In this document: positions 7,554 to 15,355 of the stretch, one piece after another
Numbering within the stretch: position 1 is the stretch's first letter
Layout: each line of letters opens with the position of its first letter
Source of the DNA: JBHJOF01 sp050330055
GTDB taxonomy: Bacteria > Pseudomonadota > Alphaproteobacteria > Kiloniellales > JAKSDN01
DNA: 23,929 nt
Direction: 5' to 3'
NCBI GenBank assembly: GCA_050330055.1
Contig: JBHJOF010000329.1
Coordinates: 1 to 23,929, forward strand
Notes under the pieces: model-generated
Seen by the model: the letters and a program-made list of their open reading frames with translations, nothing else
The model's database searches: none
Told to the model about the DNA's origin: nothing
Made by a program: the position numbers and the translations under genes

Positions 7554-8504
7554 ATGGCAAACCTGCGCAGCAAGCTGCCCCCGGCGAACAGCCTAATCGT
7601 TTTCGAAGCGGCTGCGCGGCACCTCAACTTCACCCGCGCCGCCAATGAGCTGGGCGTATCCCAGGCGGCCGTCAGCCGGCAGGTCCAGCTGCTCGAGGAC
7701 CACCTCGGGGTGCCGCTGTTCCAGCGCCTGCAGCGCGGCCTGAAACCGACCCGGGACGGCGAGCGGCTGCACCAGGCGGTCACCATGGGGCTCGAGCACA
7801 TCGCCAATACCGCGGTCGACATTCGCCGCCACCGCCGCTCCGGCGACCTCACTGTCTCGACCAGCGTGACCTTCGCCTCCTACTGGCTGATGTCGCGGGT
7901 GGCAAAGTTCCGCGCCGCCCATCCTGAGATCGACCTGCGCCTGGTCGCCTCAGCGCCGATCAGCGACCTGGGCGTGGCCGGCATCGACCTGGCGGTGCGC
8001 TACGGCTCCGGCCGCTGGCAGGGAGTCGAGACCGTCCACCTGATGGACAACGAGGTCTTTCCGCTCTGCGCGCCCAGCTACATGGCCGGGCGCGAGCCGC
8101 TGGCCAGCCCGGAGGCGCTGCTCAACGAGACCCTGCTGCACCTGATGGAGTACGACCGCAACTGGGTGACCTGGGAGGCCTGGCTGAAGGCGATCGGAGT
8201 CGAGGGCGCGCCCAGCAAGCCGGGCCTGAAGTTCGACAACTACCTGGTCATGACCCAGGCGGTGCTGGACGGCCAGGGCATCGCGCTGGGCGGCGGCCGG
8301 CTGGCCGAGGACCTGCTGACCCGCGGCGCCCTGATCCGGCCGATCGACGCCACGCTCAAGTCCGAGCGCGCCTTCTACCTCCTGATGCCGAGCGACCGGC
8401 CGCTCAGCCGGGCGGCAGAGCACTTCCGCGACTGGATCCTGGCCGAAGCCGCCAAGGAGCGGGCCGGCACGAAGGTTAACGCCGGCACGCGCAGCCGCGG
8501 CTGA
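7554..8504 (+). CDS. LysR-family transcriptional regulator (GcvA-like)
   Basis: A protein of 316 residues. The N-terminal winged helix-turn-helix is clear: FEAAARHLNFTRAANELGVS then QAAVSRQVQLLEDHLG (residues 17-52). The substrate-binding domain (about 93-300) includes LVASAPISDLGVAGIDLAVRYG and GLKFDNYLVMTQAVLDGQGIALG, typical of the GcvA subgroup. It begins 182 bp from, and divergent to, the sgaA start. LysR regulators usually control the adjacent divergent operon, so control of sgaA-mtkAB by a C2/C3 metabolite is the natural inference; the effector is unknown. The start has no ribosome-binding site. Confidence 0.92.
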   Translation: MANLRSKLPPANSLIVFEAAARHLNFTRAANELGVSQAAVSRQVQLLEDHLGVPLFQRLQRGLKPTRDGERLHQAVTMGLEHIANTAVDIRRHRRSGDLTVSTSVTFASYWLMSRVAKFRAAHPEIDLRLVASAPISDLGVAGIDLAVRYGSGRWQGVETVHLMDNEVFPLCAPSYMAGREPLASPEALLNETLLHLMEYDRNWVTWEAWLKAIGVEGAPSKPGLKFDNYLVMTQAVLDGQGIALGGGRLAEDLLTRGALIRPIDATLKSERAFYLLMPSDRPLSRAAEHFRDWILAEAAKERAGTKVNAGTRSRG

Positions 8505-8666
8505 AACATTAACGGCGCCGGCCGCGGAAACAACTGAAACCAAAAAGCCGCTTGCGCAGACATCCGCCAGAAACCCCCGCTCCGTAAATCCTTCCCCGAA
8601 AGCGCGGCGGCAAGCGACCGCCAGCAGCACTGCACAGCACATCGACGCTCGAGGGGACTTAACATC

Positions 8667-9506
8667 ATGCCGACGATCCAGTTGGGCGACGCCCGAATCT
8701 CCTATCAGGACATCGGACACGGCGAGCCGGTTGTCCTGCTGCACAGCTCCGCCTGCTCAAGCACGCAGTGGCGCGGCTTCGCCCAGGACTACGGGCACCG
8801 TTTCCGCCTGCTGGCGCCCGACCTCTACGGCTACGGCGCCAGCACCTCGTGGCACGGCCGCGGCCCGCTGCGCCTGGCGCACGAGGCGCAGATCGCCGAG
8901 ACCCTGATCGAGCGCTGCGCCGAGCCGGTGCACCTGATCGGCCACTCGTACGGCGGCGCCGTGGCGCTCAAGCTTGCCGCCGAGCAGCCCGCGAAGCTGC
9001 GCAGCCTGACCCTGATCGAGCCGGTCGCCTTTCACCTGCTGTGGCACAGCGATCCGGCGGGCGGTGCCGACTTCGGCGAGATTCGCCGGCTGGCCGAGAG
9101 CGTCTCGGCGGCGATCGCCCGCGGCGACCGCGTGGCCGCCATGCAGCGCTTCGTCGACTACTGGAGCGGCGCCGGCGCCTGGGACCGCCTCGGCGACAAG
9201 CAGCGCGAAGCGGTGCTGCAGGCGGCGCCCAAGATCCCGCTCGACTTCTGGGCGACCATCGCCGAGCCGAAGCTGCTGCGCGACTATACCGCGATCACGT
9301 TGCCGACCCTGCTGCTGCGCGGCGACCAGTCGCCGGCGCCGGCCCGGCGCATCACCGACCTGCTGGCGAACAGCCTGCCCACGGCCACCCTGAAGATCGT
9401 CCATGGCGCGGGGCACATGCTGCCCATGACCCATGGCGCGGTGGTCAACCCGATCCTGGCGCAGCACCTGCTGGCCGGCACGGGCAGCCTGCCGCAAGCG
9501 GCATAA
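8667..9506 (+). CDS. Alpha/beta hydrolase
   Basis: A protein of 279 residues of the alpha/beta-hydrolase fold. Seen: oxyanion-side motif VVLLHSSA, the nucleophile elbow IGHSYGG (Ser94), an acid in LLLRGDQSP (Asp220) and the catalytic His in HGAGHMLP (His250), so the triad is complete. The length is typical for a small esterase or C-C hydrolase and too short for MetX, so it is not homoserine O-acetyltransferase by that route. GAGGGGA precedes the ATG by about 9 nt. It is 69 bp upstream of metY on the same strand and may be co-transcribed, which would be an unexplained partner for methionine synthesis. The substrate is unknown. Confidence 0.9.
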   Translation: MPTIQLGDARISYQDIGHGEPVVLLHSSACSSTQWRGFAQDYGHRFRLLAPDLYGYGASTSWHGRGPLRLAHEAQIAETLIERCAEPVHLIGHSYGGAVALKLAAEQPAKLRSLTLIEPVAFHLLWHSDPAGGADFGEIRRLAESVSAAIARGDRVAAMQRFVDYWSGAGAWDRLGDKQREAVLQAAPKIPLDFWATIAEPKLLRDYTAITLPTLLLRGDQSPAPARRITDLLANSLPTATLKIVHGAGHMLPMTHGAVVNPILAQHLLAGTGSLPQAA

Positions 9507-9575
9507 CGGGACGGGGCGAAACCCGGCCTTTCATTCAGCAACACCCGAAACGGGCCAAGCAGAGGGAAGCGAACC

Positions 9576-10889
9576 ATGACCGTAGAGACCAAGAACCCGG
9601 AGACCCTTGTCCTGCACGCCGGCTACCGCAAGGACGCCAGCACCAACGCAGTGGCGGTGCCGATCTATCAGACCACCTCCTACCAGTTCGACGACACGGC
9701 ACACGCGACGCGGCTGTTCGGCCTGGAGGAGCTTGGCAACATCTACACCCGGGTGATGAACCCGACGGTCGACGTGCTGGAGCAGCGCATCACCGCGCTC
9801 GACGGCGGCGCGGCGGCGCTCGCGGTCTCCTCGGGCCAGGCGGCCTCGGCGATCTCGATCCAGAACATCGCCAGCAGCGGCGACAACATCGTCAGCTCGA
9901 CCGACCTCTACGGCGGCACCTGGAACCTCTTCGCCAACACCTTCAAGACCATGGGCATCGAGGTGCGCTTCGTCGATCCGGCCGACCCGGAGGCCTTCCG
10001 TCGCGCGACCGACGAGCGGACCCGCGCCTACTACGCCGAGACCCTGCCCAATCCGAAGCTGCAGCTCTTCCCGATCGCCGAGGTCGCGAAGATCGGCGAG
10101 GAGCTGGGCGTGCCGTTGATCGTCGACAACACGGCGGCACCGATCATCTGCCGGCCGTTCGATCATGGCGCCCACGTCATCGTCTACTCGACCACCAAGT
10201 ACATCGGCGGTCACGGCACCTCGATCGGCGGCATCATCGTCGACAGCGGCAGGTTCGACTGGGAGAAGCATGCGAAGCGCTTCCCCATGCTGAACCAGCC
10301 CGACCCGAGCTATCACGGCGCCGTCTGGACCGAGGCGGTCAAGCCGCTCGGCCCGATCGCCTACATTCTGAAGGCGCGCGTCACCCTGCAGCGCGACCTG
10401 GGCTACGCGGTCAGCCCCTTCAACGCCTTCATGTTCATCCAGGGCCTCGAGACGCTTCCGCTCAGGATGCGCGAGCACTGCCGCAACGCGCAGGCGGTGG
10501 CCGACTTCCTGGCCGGCCATCCGGCGGTCACCAAGGTGATCCATCCGGGGCATCACAGCGGCGAGCAGAAGCGCCGCGCCGAGACCTACCTGAAGGGCGG
10601 CATGGGCGGCCTGGTCGGCTTCGAGCTGAAGGGCGGCAAGGAGGCCGGGCAGCGCTTCATCGACGCGCTGCAGATGTTCTACCACGTTGCCAACATCGGC
10701 GATGCCCGCTCGCTGGCGATCCATCCGGCGACCACGACGCACTCGCAGCTCTCGCCCGAGGAGCAGCTGGCGACCGGCGTGACCGATGGCTACGTGCGCC
10801 TGTCGGTCGGCATCGAGCACATCGACGACATCCTGGCCGACCTCGAGCGTGCCCTGGGCGCCGCCACGGCGCTGCGGGCCGCGGCCTGA
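9576..10889 (+). CDS. metY: O-acetylhomoserine sulfhydrylase (O-acetylhomoserine aminocarboxypropyltransferase)
   Basis: A protein of 437 residues of the Cys/Met-metabolism PLP family. It joins sulfide to O-acetylhomoserine to give homocysteine. Seen: N-terminal ETLVLHAGYRKD and VAVPIYQTTSYQFDDT, YTRVMNPT (about 57-64), VSSGQAA, the PLP-phosphate region, LIVDNT (Asp184) and the Schiff-base Lys in VYSTTKYIGGHG (Lys208). The length of about 430 residues and ATRLFGLEE distinguish it from the shorter cystathionine enzymes of about 380-400. The downstream MetA has the acetyl-CoA-type residue, which makes the substrate choice consistent. A large hairpin follows the stop. Confidence 0.93.
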   Translation: MTVETKNPETLVLHAGYRKDASTNAVAVPIYQTTSYQFDDTAHATRLFGLEELGNIYTRVMNPTVDVLEQRITALDGGAAALAVSSGQAASAISIQNIASSGDNIVSSTDLYGGTWNLFANTFKTMGIEVRFVDPADPEAFRRATDERTRAYYAETLPNPKLQLFPIAEVAKIGEELGVPLIVDNTAAPIICRPFDHGAHVIVYSTTKYIGGHGTSIGGIIVDSGRFDWEKHAKRFPMLNQPDPSYHGAVWTEAVKPLGPIAYILKARVTLQRDLGYAVSPFNAFMFIQGLETLPLRMREHCRNAQAVADFLAGHPAVTKVIHPGHHSGEQKRRAETYLKGGMGGLVGFELKGGKEAGQRFIDALQMFYHVANIGDARSLAIHPATTTHSQLSPEEQLATGVTDGYVRLSVGIEHIDDILADLERALGAATALRAAA

Positions 10890-10899
10890 CCGGGAGGGC

Positions 10900-10942
10900 G
10901 GAGCGCGGGCGGCGGGCAAGAGCACTCACGCCGCCCCGCTCC
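10900..10942 (+). promoter_or_regulatory. Large GC-rich hairpin between metY and metA
   Basis: The arms 10900-10914 and 10929-10942 pair along almost their whole length, with one bulged base, around a 14-nt loop. It starts 11 bp after the metY stop and ends 34 bp before metA. There is no T-run after it, so it may be a weak or factor-dependent terminator, or an attenuator that lowers metA relative to metY. Confidence 0.4.
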
Positions 10943-10976
10943 ATCCCATTCCCCGGACCTCACCCCCGGCCCCGCC

Positions 10977-12293
10977 ATGTCCATCCTGCTGCCCGAGGGA
11001 TTGCCGGCCCGGCGCCAGCTCGCCAGCGAGGGCGTCGCGCTCCTGGACCGGCCCGTGCCGGCGCGTGACGGGCAGAGCAGACTGCGCGTCGCCCTCGTCA
11101 ATCTCATGCCGCGCAAGGCGATCACCGAGACCCAGATCGCCCGCCTGCTCGGCAGCACGCCGCACCGGGTCGAGCTGACTCTGCTGGTGCCGGCGTCCTA
11201 TCGCGCCCGCACCACCGACCCGGACCATCTGGCCGCCTTCTATCGCCCCTGGCCCGAAGTCCGCGAGCAGAGCTTCGACGGGCTGATCGTGACCGGCGCG
11301 CCGGTCGAAACTCTACCGTTCGAGGCAGTCGACTACTGGCGGGAGCTGACCGAGATCTTCGACTGGGCCGACCGCAATGTCGGCGCCAGCTACTTCATCT
11401 GCTGGGCGGCGCAGGCCGCGCTCTTTCACCGCCACGGCGTGCCCAAGCACGCGCTGGCGGATAAGGCTTTCGGCGTTCATACGCACGAGGTCCGCAGCCC
11501 CAGCGCGGCGCTGCTGCGCGGCTTCGGCAGCTGCTTTCCGGTGCCGGTGTCGCGTCATACGGAAGTGCGCGCCGAAGACCTGCCGGCCGGCGGCGCCGTC
11601 CAGGTGCTGGCCGACTCGCCCGAGACCGGGCTCTGCCTGCTGCACGAGGCCGAGCGGCAGGCGACCTATATGTTCAATCACCTCGAATACGACGCCGATA
11701 CCCTGCCCGCCGAGTACGAGCGCGACCTCGAGGCCGGCCTGCCGATCCGGCTGCCGCGCCATACCTTCGCGGAGGACGACCCGAGCCGGCCGCCGCATCA
11801 GCGCTGGCGGCCCTTCGCCCACCTGCTGTTCCGCAACTGGCTGGACGGTCTGGCCGAGCTGGCCAACCGGCGCGCCAGCGCGAGCCGCGACATGGCCTGG
11901 CTGCTGCGCCGCCCGCTCGGCCCGGCCGCGAACGAGTCGGGCCTGATCGAGCCGGGCGTGGCCGAGTTCCGCATCCTGGCGCTCGACGAGCTCGACAGCC
12001 TGCCGTCGGTGCTGCAGGCGCTCGCCGGCCAGGGGCTATCGCCGCTGGCGGTGCAGGTCGAGCGCCGGGACGGCGTCCAGCGCATCGCGCTGCGTCTCGA
12101 CGGCCTGAGCGGGGGCCAGGAGGAAAGCACGGCCCGGACCCTGCTGCGGCTGCGCGCGGTGCGCCGCGTCAGCTATCGCGACAGCGGCGGCCACGGCGGC
12201 ACCTTCATCCACGCGGCCGAGCCGACGCAGACTGCAGCCGAGAGCGATCGGGCCGGCAGGTCCGGCCCATCGCCCTGCTCCGCCGCCGCCTGA
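10977..12293 (+). CDS. metA: Homoserine O-acyltransferase (acetyl-CoA type MetA) with C-terminal ACT-like domain
   Basis: A protein of 438 residues that acylates homoserine, the first committed step to methionine. Residues 1-300 are MetA: Cys142 in FICWAAQAAL, and His235 and Glu237 in FNHLEYD, at the E. coli numbers. Residue 111 is Glu (TGAPVE) where E. coli has Gly (TGAPLG). Glu111 is the established marker of acetyl-CoA rather than succinyl-CoA use, and it agrees with the adjacent metY. Typical MetA ends near residue 310. Here a further domain at about 328-401 runs strand-helix-strand-strand-helix-strand (EFRILALDE, LPSVLQALAGQG, LAVQVE, RIALRLDG, TARTLLRL, VRRVSY), which looks like an ACT fold, followed by a low-complexity tail. 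ACT domains usually bind amino acids, so feedback control by a pathway product is inferred. The start has only a weak ribosome site but preserves the numbering. Confidence 0.92.
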   Translation: MSILLPEGLPARRQLASEGVALLDRPVPARDGQSRLRVALVNLMPRKAITETQIARLLGSTPHRVELTLLVPASYRARTTDPDHLAAFYRPWPEVREQSFDGLIVTGAPVETLPFEAVDYWRELTEIFDWADRNVGASYFICWAAQAALFHRHGVPKHALADKAFGVHTHEVRSPSAALLRGFGSCFPVPVSRHTEVRAEDLPAGGAVQVLADSPETGLCLLHEAERQATYMFNHLEYDADTLPAEYERDLEAGLPIRLPRHTFAEDDPSRPPHQRWRPFAHLLFRNWLDGLAELANRRASASRDMAWLLRRPLGPAANESGLIEPGVAEFRILALDELDSLPSVLQALAGQGLSPLAVQVERRDGVQRIALRLDGLSGGQEESTARTLLRLRAVRRVSYRDSGGHGGTFIHAAEPTQTAAESDRAGRSGPSPCSAAA

Positions 12294-12399
12294 CGCGAAC
12301 GGCCGCCCCAGCCTTTTGGGCCGTGCCAGACGACCCCCTGTTCCTGTAGCCTGTCGGCGCAGGGCCACCTGCGCGACCGCGCGAACGAAGTGGGGGATC

Positions 12400-13071
12400 A
12401 TGAACAAGGGCTTTCGTCCCATCGAGGACGCCGCGATCAAGCACGCCGGCGGCAAGGCTGCGCTAGAAAAGCGCCTGCCAAAGCCCAAGTCGTCCGAGGC
12501 GCTGCGCGCCGTTGGCGATGACCGCTATCTCTCGATGATGTCGCTGCGCGTCTTCCGCGCCGGCCTGAAGCACAGCCTGGTGGACGGCAGGTGGCCGGCC
12601 TTCGAGGAGGTCTTCCTCGGCTTCGAGCCGCGCCGCGTCAGGGCGATGAGCGACGAGGCGCTGGAAGGCCTGATGGCCGACAGCCGGCTGATCCGGCACT
12701 GGGGCAAGATCAAGGCGACACGCGACAACGCCGCGGCCATGTGCCGCGTGATCGAGGAGCAGGGCAGCTTCGGTGGCTATCTCGCCGCCTGGCCGGGCGG
12801 GCGCATCGTCGAGCTGTGGGACGACATCGCCAAGCGCTTCTCGCAAATGGGCGGCAACTCCGGTCCCTATTTCCTGCGCATGGCCGGCAAGGACACCTTT
12901 CTCCTGACCGGCGACGTGGTCCGCGCGCTCGACCACTGGCGCGCCTTCAAGGGCGATCCCAAGGCCAAGAAGTCGCGCGCGGCGGTGCAGGCGCTGTTCA
13001 ACGACTGGTCGGCGGAGACCGGCCGGCCGCTCTGCCAGCTCTCCATGATCCTGGCGCTCTCCGTGAGCTGA
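12400..13071 (+). CDS. DNA-3-methyladenine glycosylase I-like (Tag) HhH-GPD protein, divergent
   Basis: A protein of 223 residues resembling 3-methyladenine DNA glycosylase I, which removes alkylated adenine in base-excision repair. Seen: DDRYLSMMSLRVFRAGLKHSLV at residues 45-66 in place of the usual Tag QAGLSW region, and GFEPRRVR, then LIRHWGKIKATRDNA, which aligns with the Tag IIRNRxKIxAxxxNA segment. The CxW and late His/Cys residues that bind zinc in E. coli Tag are absent, so this is a separate clade and its substrate may differ. The frame is open to 12316; the ATG at 12400 has GGGGGA just upstream. It is convergent with the tad genes, with a 15-bp gap. Confidence 0.75.
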   Translation: MNKGFRPIEDAAIKHAGGKAALEKRLPKPKSSEALRAVGDDRYLSMMSLRVFRAGLKHSLVDGRWPAFEEVFLGFEPRRVRAMSDEALEGLMADSRLIRHWGKIKATRDNAAAMCRVIEEQGSFGGYLAAWPGGRIVELWDDIAKRFSQMGGNSGPYFLRMAGKDTFLLTGDVVRALDHWRAFKGDPKAKKSRAAVQALFNDWSAETGRPLCQLSMILALSVS

Positions 13072-13086
13072 AGTCCTGCAAGCGCG

Positions 13087-13536
13087 CTAGAGGACGATCC
13101 GCGATGCCGAGCCCTGAAGCAGCCATGGCCGGATAGGAAGCCAGCTCTGCAGAAAAGACTCGTACCCATAGCTCAGATTGACCTGGACCGTGCTCCCCGA
13201 GCTGTTGTTCGGAGACCAGTTGACGTCAATCGCCAGGGCCGCCGCCGGGACGCCTACCGCCCGACCAAGGACGAAGGCCTCGATATCGGCATCGCTGGCC
13301 GGGCTCAGGCTTTCCGATCCGCGCAGACTGGCAAAGCGGACGGCTTCCTTCGCGGCGTGCTGCAGGGTCACGTCCAGCCAGACCGCCCGGCCCAGATCGA
13401 ACGTGCCGATGGTCAGCAGGATCACGATCGGCGCGGCGAAGGCGAACTCCACCAGTGCTGCGCCGCTCTGGCAGAGTCGAAAGCTGGCAAGGCGCCGAAC
13501 CGCGCCCTGCGAGCTTCCGCTTAGTGTCCCGTACAT
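13087..13536 (-). CDS. TadE-like pseudopilin (second of pair)
   Basis: A protein of 149 residues with a short basic N-terminus, then CQSGAALVEFAFAAPIVILL. The Gly25 junction followed by Glu five residues later (Glu30) and a hydrophobic helix is the prepilin-peptidase pattern of TadE pseudopilins. These sit in the inner membrane and act in Flp/Tad pilus assembly. The C-terminal part (about 50-149) is a periplasmic domain ending in the SASRIVL segment typical of the family. It starts 3 nt after the stop of the upstream tadE-like gene, so the two are translationally coupled. No prepilin peptidase or secretion ATPase is in the window. Confidence 0.85.
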   Translation of the reverse strand: MYGTLSGSSQGAVRRLASFRLCQSGAALVEFAFAAPIVILLTIGTFDLGRAVWLDVTLQHAAKEAVRFASLRGSESLSPASDADIEAFVLGRAVGVPAAALAIDVNWSPNNSSGSTVQVNLSYGYESFLQSWLPIRPWLLQGSASRIVL

Positions 13537-13539
13537 GGC

Positions 13540-13986
13540 TCAGCGCACCCTCATCCGGGACCGTGCCGTCAGCGGCATCGGCGACTCGACACCCGGATAG
13601 TCGAAAAACAGCTCGAGCTCATCACGCGTCGTGACCTCGACGTACATCATGGCATAGTCGTCATCCGCGCAGGTGATGCCGCAATCCACTTCGCCGGCGC
13701 CCGGGCATTCGCAGAACTGGCGCACGGCGACATCCAAGCTGGGATTACCGCTATCGTGGCGCGCGGCCTGCTCGATCATGGCGGTTTCGCCGGCCGACGC
13801 CTGGCTCTGGATGCCGTACTGCGCGCCTGCCCGCGCCGCGCTGGAAAGCGTAAGATGAGCGAGGCCATAGCGCCCGAAGTCCACCGCCCCCACCGCCAGC
13901 ACCAGCAGCACGGTGACGACGAAGGCGACCTCGAGGCTGACGTTGCCGGCGCGGCAGCGGCAAGCGGCCAATATCTGCGCTAACAT
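13540..13986 (-). CDS. TadE-like pseudopilin (first of pair)
   Basis: A protein of 148 residues: CRAGNVSLEVAFVVTVLLVLAVGAV near the N-terminus gives the Gly14 junction and Glu19 at position +5, then a membrane helix and the family motif DFGRYGLAHLTLSSAARAGAQYG. The C-terminal domain has four Cys (FCECP, DCGITC), which may form disulfides in the periplasm. GGAGA lies about 6 nt before the ATG. It lies 52 bp downstream of the tadG-like gene and just upstream of the second tadE-like gene, in one minus-strand operon. Confidence 0.85.
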   Translation of the reverse strand: MLAQILAACRCRAGNVSLEVAFVVTVLLVLAVGAVDFGRYGLAHLTLSSAARAGAQYGIQSQASAGETAMIEQAARHDSGNPSLDVAVRQFCECPGAGEVDCGITCADDDYAMMYVEVTTRDELELFFDYPGVESPMPLTARSRMRVR

Positions 13987-14038
13987 CGAACTTCTCCGCT
14001 GTTCTCAGGGGCTTCTCGCATCCGTGATCGCAGCCGCA

Positions 14039-15355
14039 CTATTCCAGCAGCCTTGCAGTCACCAGTGCGCTGTTCGCCTCGATCACCGAGCCTTCGAACT
14101 GGCCGATGCTGCTTTGGCCGGCAAAGCTGACCGTGTCGGCGATGAGCTGCGCCGCCGTTGCCGACAGCGAGGCGCCACCGGCGAAGTTCACATCGGAGGT
14201 CGGGAAGTACAGCGTTCCCTCCAAGTTCATGTTGCTGCCCGCCGTGAGGCTGTGGCTCACGCTGCTCGATACATTGCGGTCCTGATAGAACAGAACGCCA
14301 GGCATGCCGGCTTGACCGACATCCGGCGCCGAAAGATCGACGGTGGCGCCGGCCTGGAAATTGATCGAGTCGGACGTCCTGGCGTCCGGGGTGATGTAGA
14401 AGGTAACCCCTTCGCCTTGCAGCGTGCCTTGCGCCGAGACCTTGAGACCGGCGCGGTGCAGGATGTAGAGACCGGGATTGAGGGTCAAGGTACCCGACCC
14501 CTCGATCTCGATGCCGGCGCAGTAGGTGCCCGGATTGATCGTGCGAGACTGGGTGTTGTTCACCTTGACCTTTGCCGTGTGGTCGCAGCTGAGGGAGCTC
14601 GCGTCTACCGGCGGTGCGACGCCGGCCATGGGATCCTGCACGGCGGCCGTGGTGTGAATACCCTCCGCGGCATTCACGCAGGTGCCGTCATACCAGCCGG
14701 GGTCCTTGATCTTGATCAGGGTCGACGAAAGGCATGACCCGGCACTGGTCTGGTCGACAGCGGCACTGTCCGTGGAAGCGACCTTGATGCCGCAGGCCAG
14801 ACTGATGTTGGCGCCGCCATTTACCTTGACCGCGCCACGGGCGTTGGGGTTCAGCGCATAGACGCAGGTGTCATCGAGATCGGCCGCCGCTACGGCGCGC
14901 CCCGTAACCATCGTGGTGCCGGAGTAGAACATCCCGGAGAAGAACACCGGAGCCGGCCGGCGCACGATGACCTCGACGGCGTCGGTCGTTCCCGCGCTGA
15001 TCCCTGAGCTCGGGGGGCTGCGAAACTCCAGGCTATCGCCAGCGGCCGGATCATAGCCGTTCTGCGACGCGTCGTTCAGCGCCGCGGCTTGGATGTTGGC
15101 GAAAGCGCCACTGCGCATGATCTCCAAGGCGCCGGCCATCGCACCGGCATCCGCCGCGCCCTGGACGATGCGCTTTTCCGCGTACCAGAGGCCGACGTCG
15201 ACCGACAAACCGGCCGCGCCGAGCACGAGGGGGAGGGCGAAGGCTGCGTAGATGAGAACGCCGCCGCGCCGGTCAGAATAAAGCGAGCGGCCCAGGGAGA
15301 GTAGGCGGGGGGAAACCAGACGGGGGGAAAGCAGGCGAGAGAGTTTCGTAGCCAT
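14039..15355 (-). CDS. TadG-like pilus-assembly protein with secreted repeat-rich C-terminus
   Basis: A protein of 438 residues. The N-terminal TadE/G-like segment GGVLIYAAFALPLVLGAAGLSVDVG (in parts; about 31-55), followed by WYAEKRIVQGAADAGAMAGAL, is the signature of TadG-type membrane-anchored proteins. The rest is extracytoplasmic. The stretch NPGTYCAGIEIEGSGTLTLN, then GLYILHRAGLKVSAQGTLQG and repeated Ser/Gly/Thr-rich strands suggest a beta-helix-like surface domain. An unusual Ser/Arg/Leu/Pro repeat precedes the membrane helix (SPRLVSPRLLS, about 10-20). GAGGA lies 7 nt before the ATG. It is the first gene of the tad operon, and a CtrA-type box lies 111 bp upstream. Other tad/cpa genes must be elsewhere or absent. 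Confidence 0.85.
   Translation of the reverse strand: MATKLSRLLSPRLVSPRLLSLGRSLYSDRRGGVLIYAAFALPLVLGAAGLSVDVGLWYAEKRIVQGAADAGAMAGALEIMRSGAFANIQAAALNDASQNGYDPAAGDSLEFRSPPSSGISAGTTDAVEVIVRRPAPVFFSGMFYSGTTMVTGRAVAAADLDDTCVYALNPNARGAVKVNGGANISLACGIKVASTDSAAVDQTSAGSCLSSTLIKIKDPGWYDGTCVNAAEGIHTTAAVQDPMAGVAPPVDASSLSCDHTAKVKVNNTQSRTINPGTYCAGIEIEGSGTLTLNPGLYILHRAGLKVSAQGTLQGEGVTFYITPDARTSDSINFQAGATVDLSAPDVGQAGMPGVLFYQDRNVSSSVSHSLTAGSNMNLEGTLYFPTSDVNFAGGASLSATAAQLIADTVSFAGQSSIGQFEGSVIEANSALVTARLLE

Noticed and set aside
8505..9575. SAM-II riboswitch upstream of the hydrolase or metY
   Set aside because: Neither gap (8505-8666, 9507-9575) contains the conserved pseudoknot core of SAM-II. Only ordinary GC-rich stems are visible.
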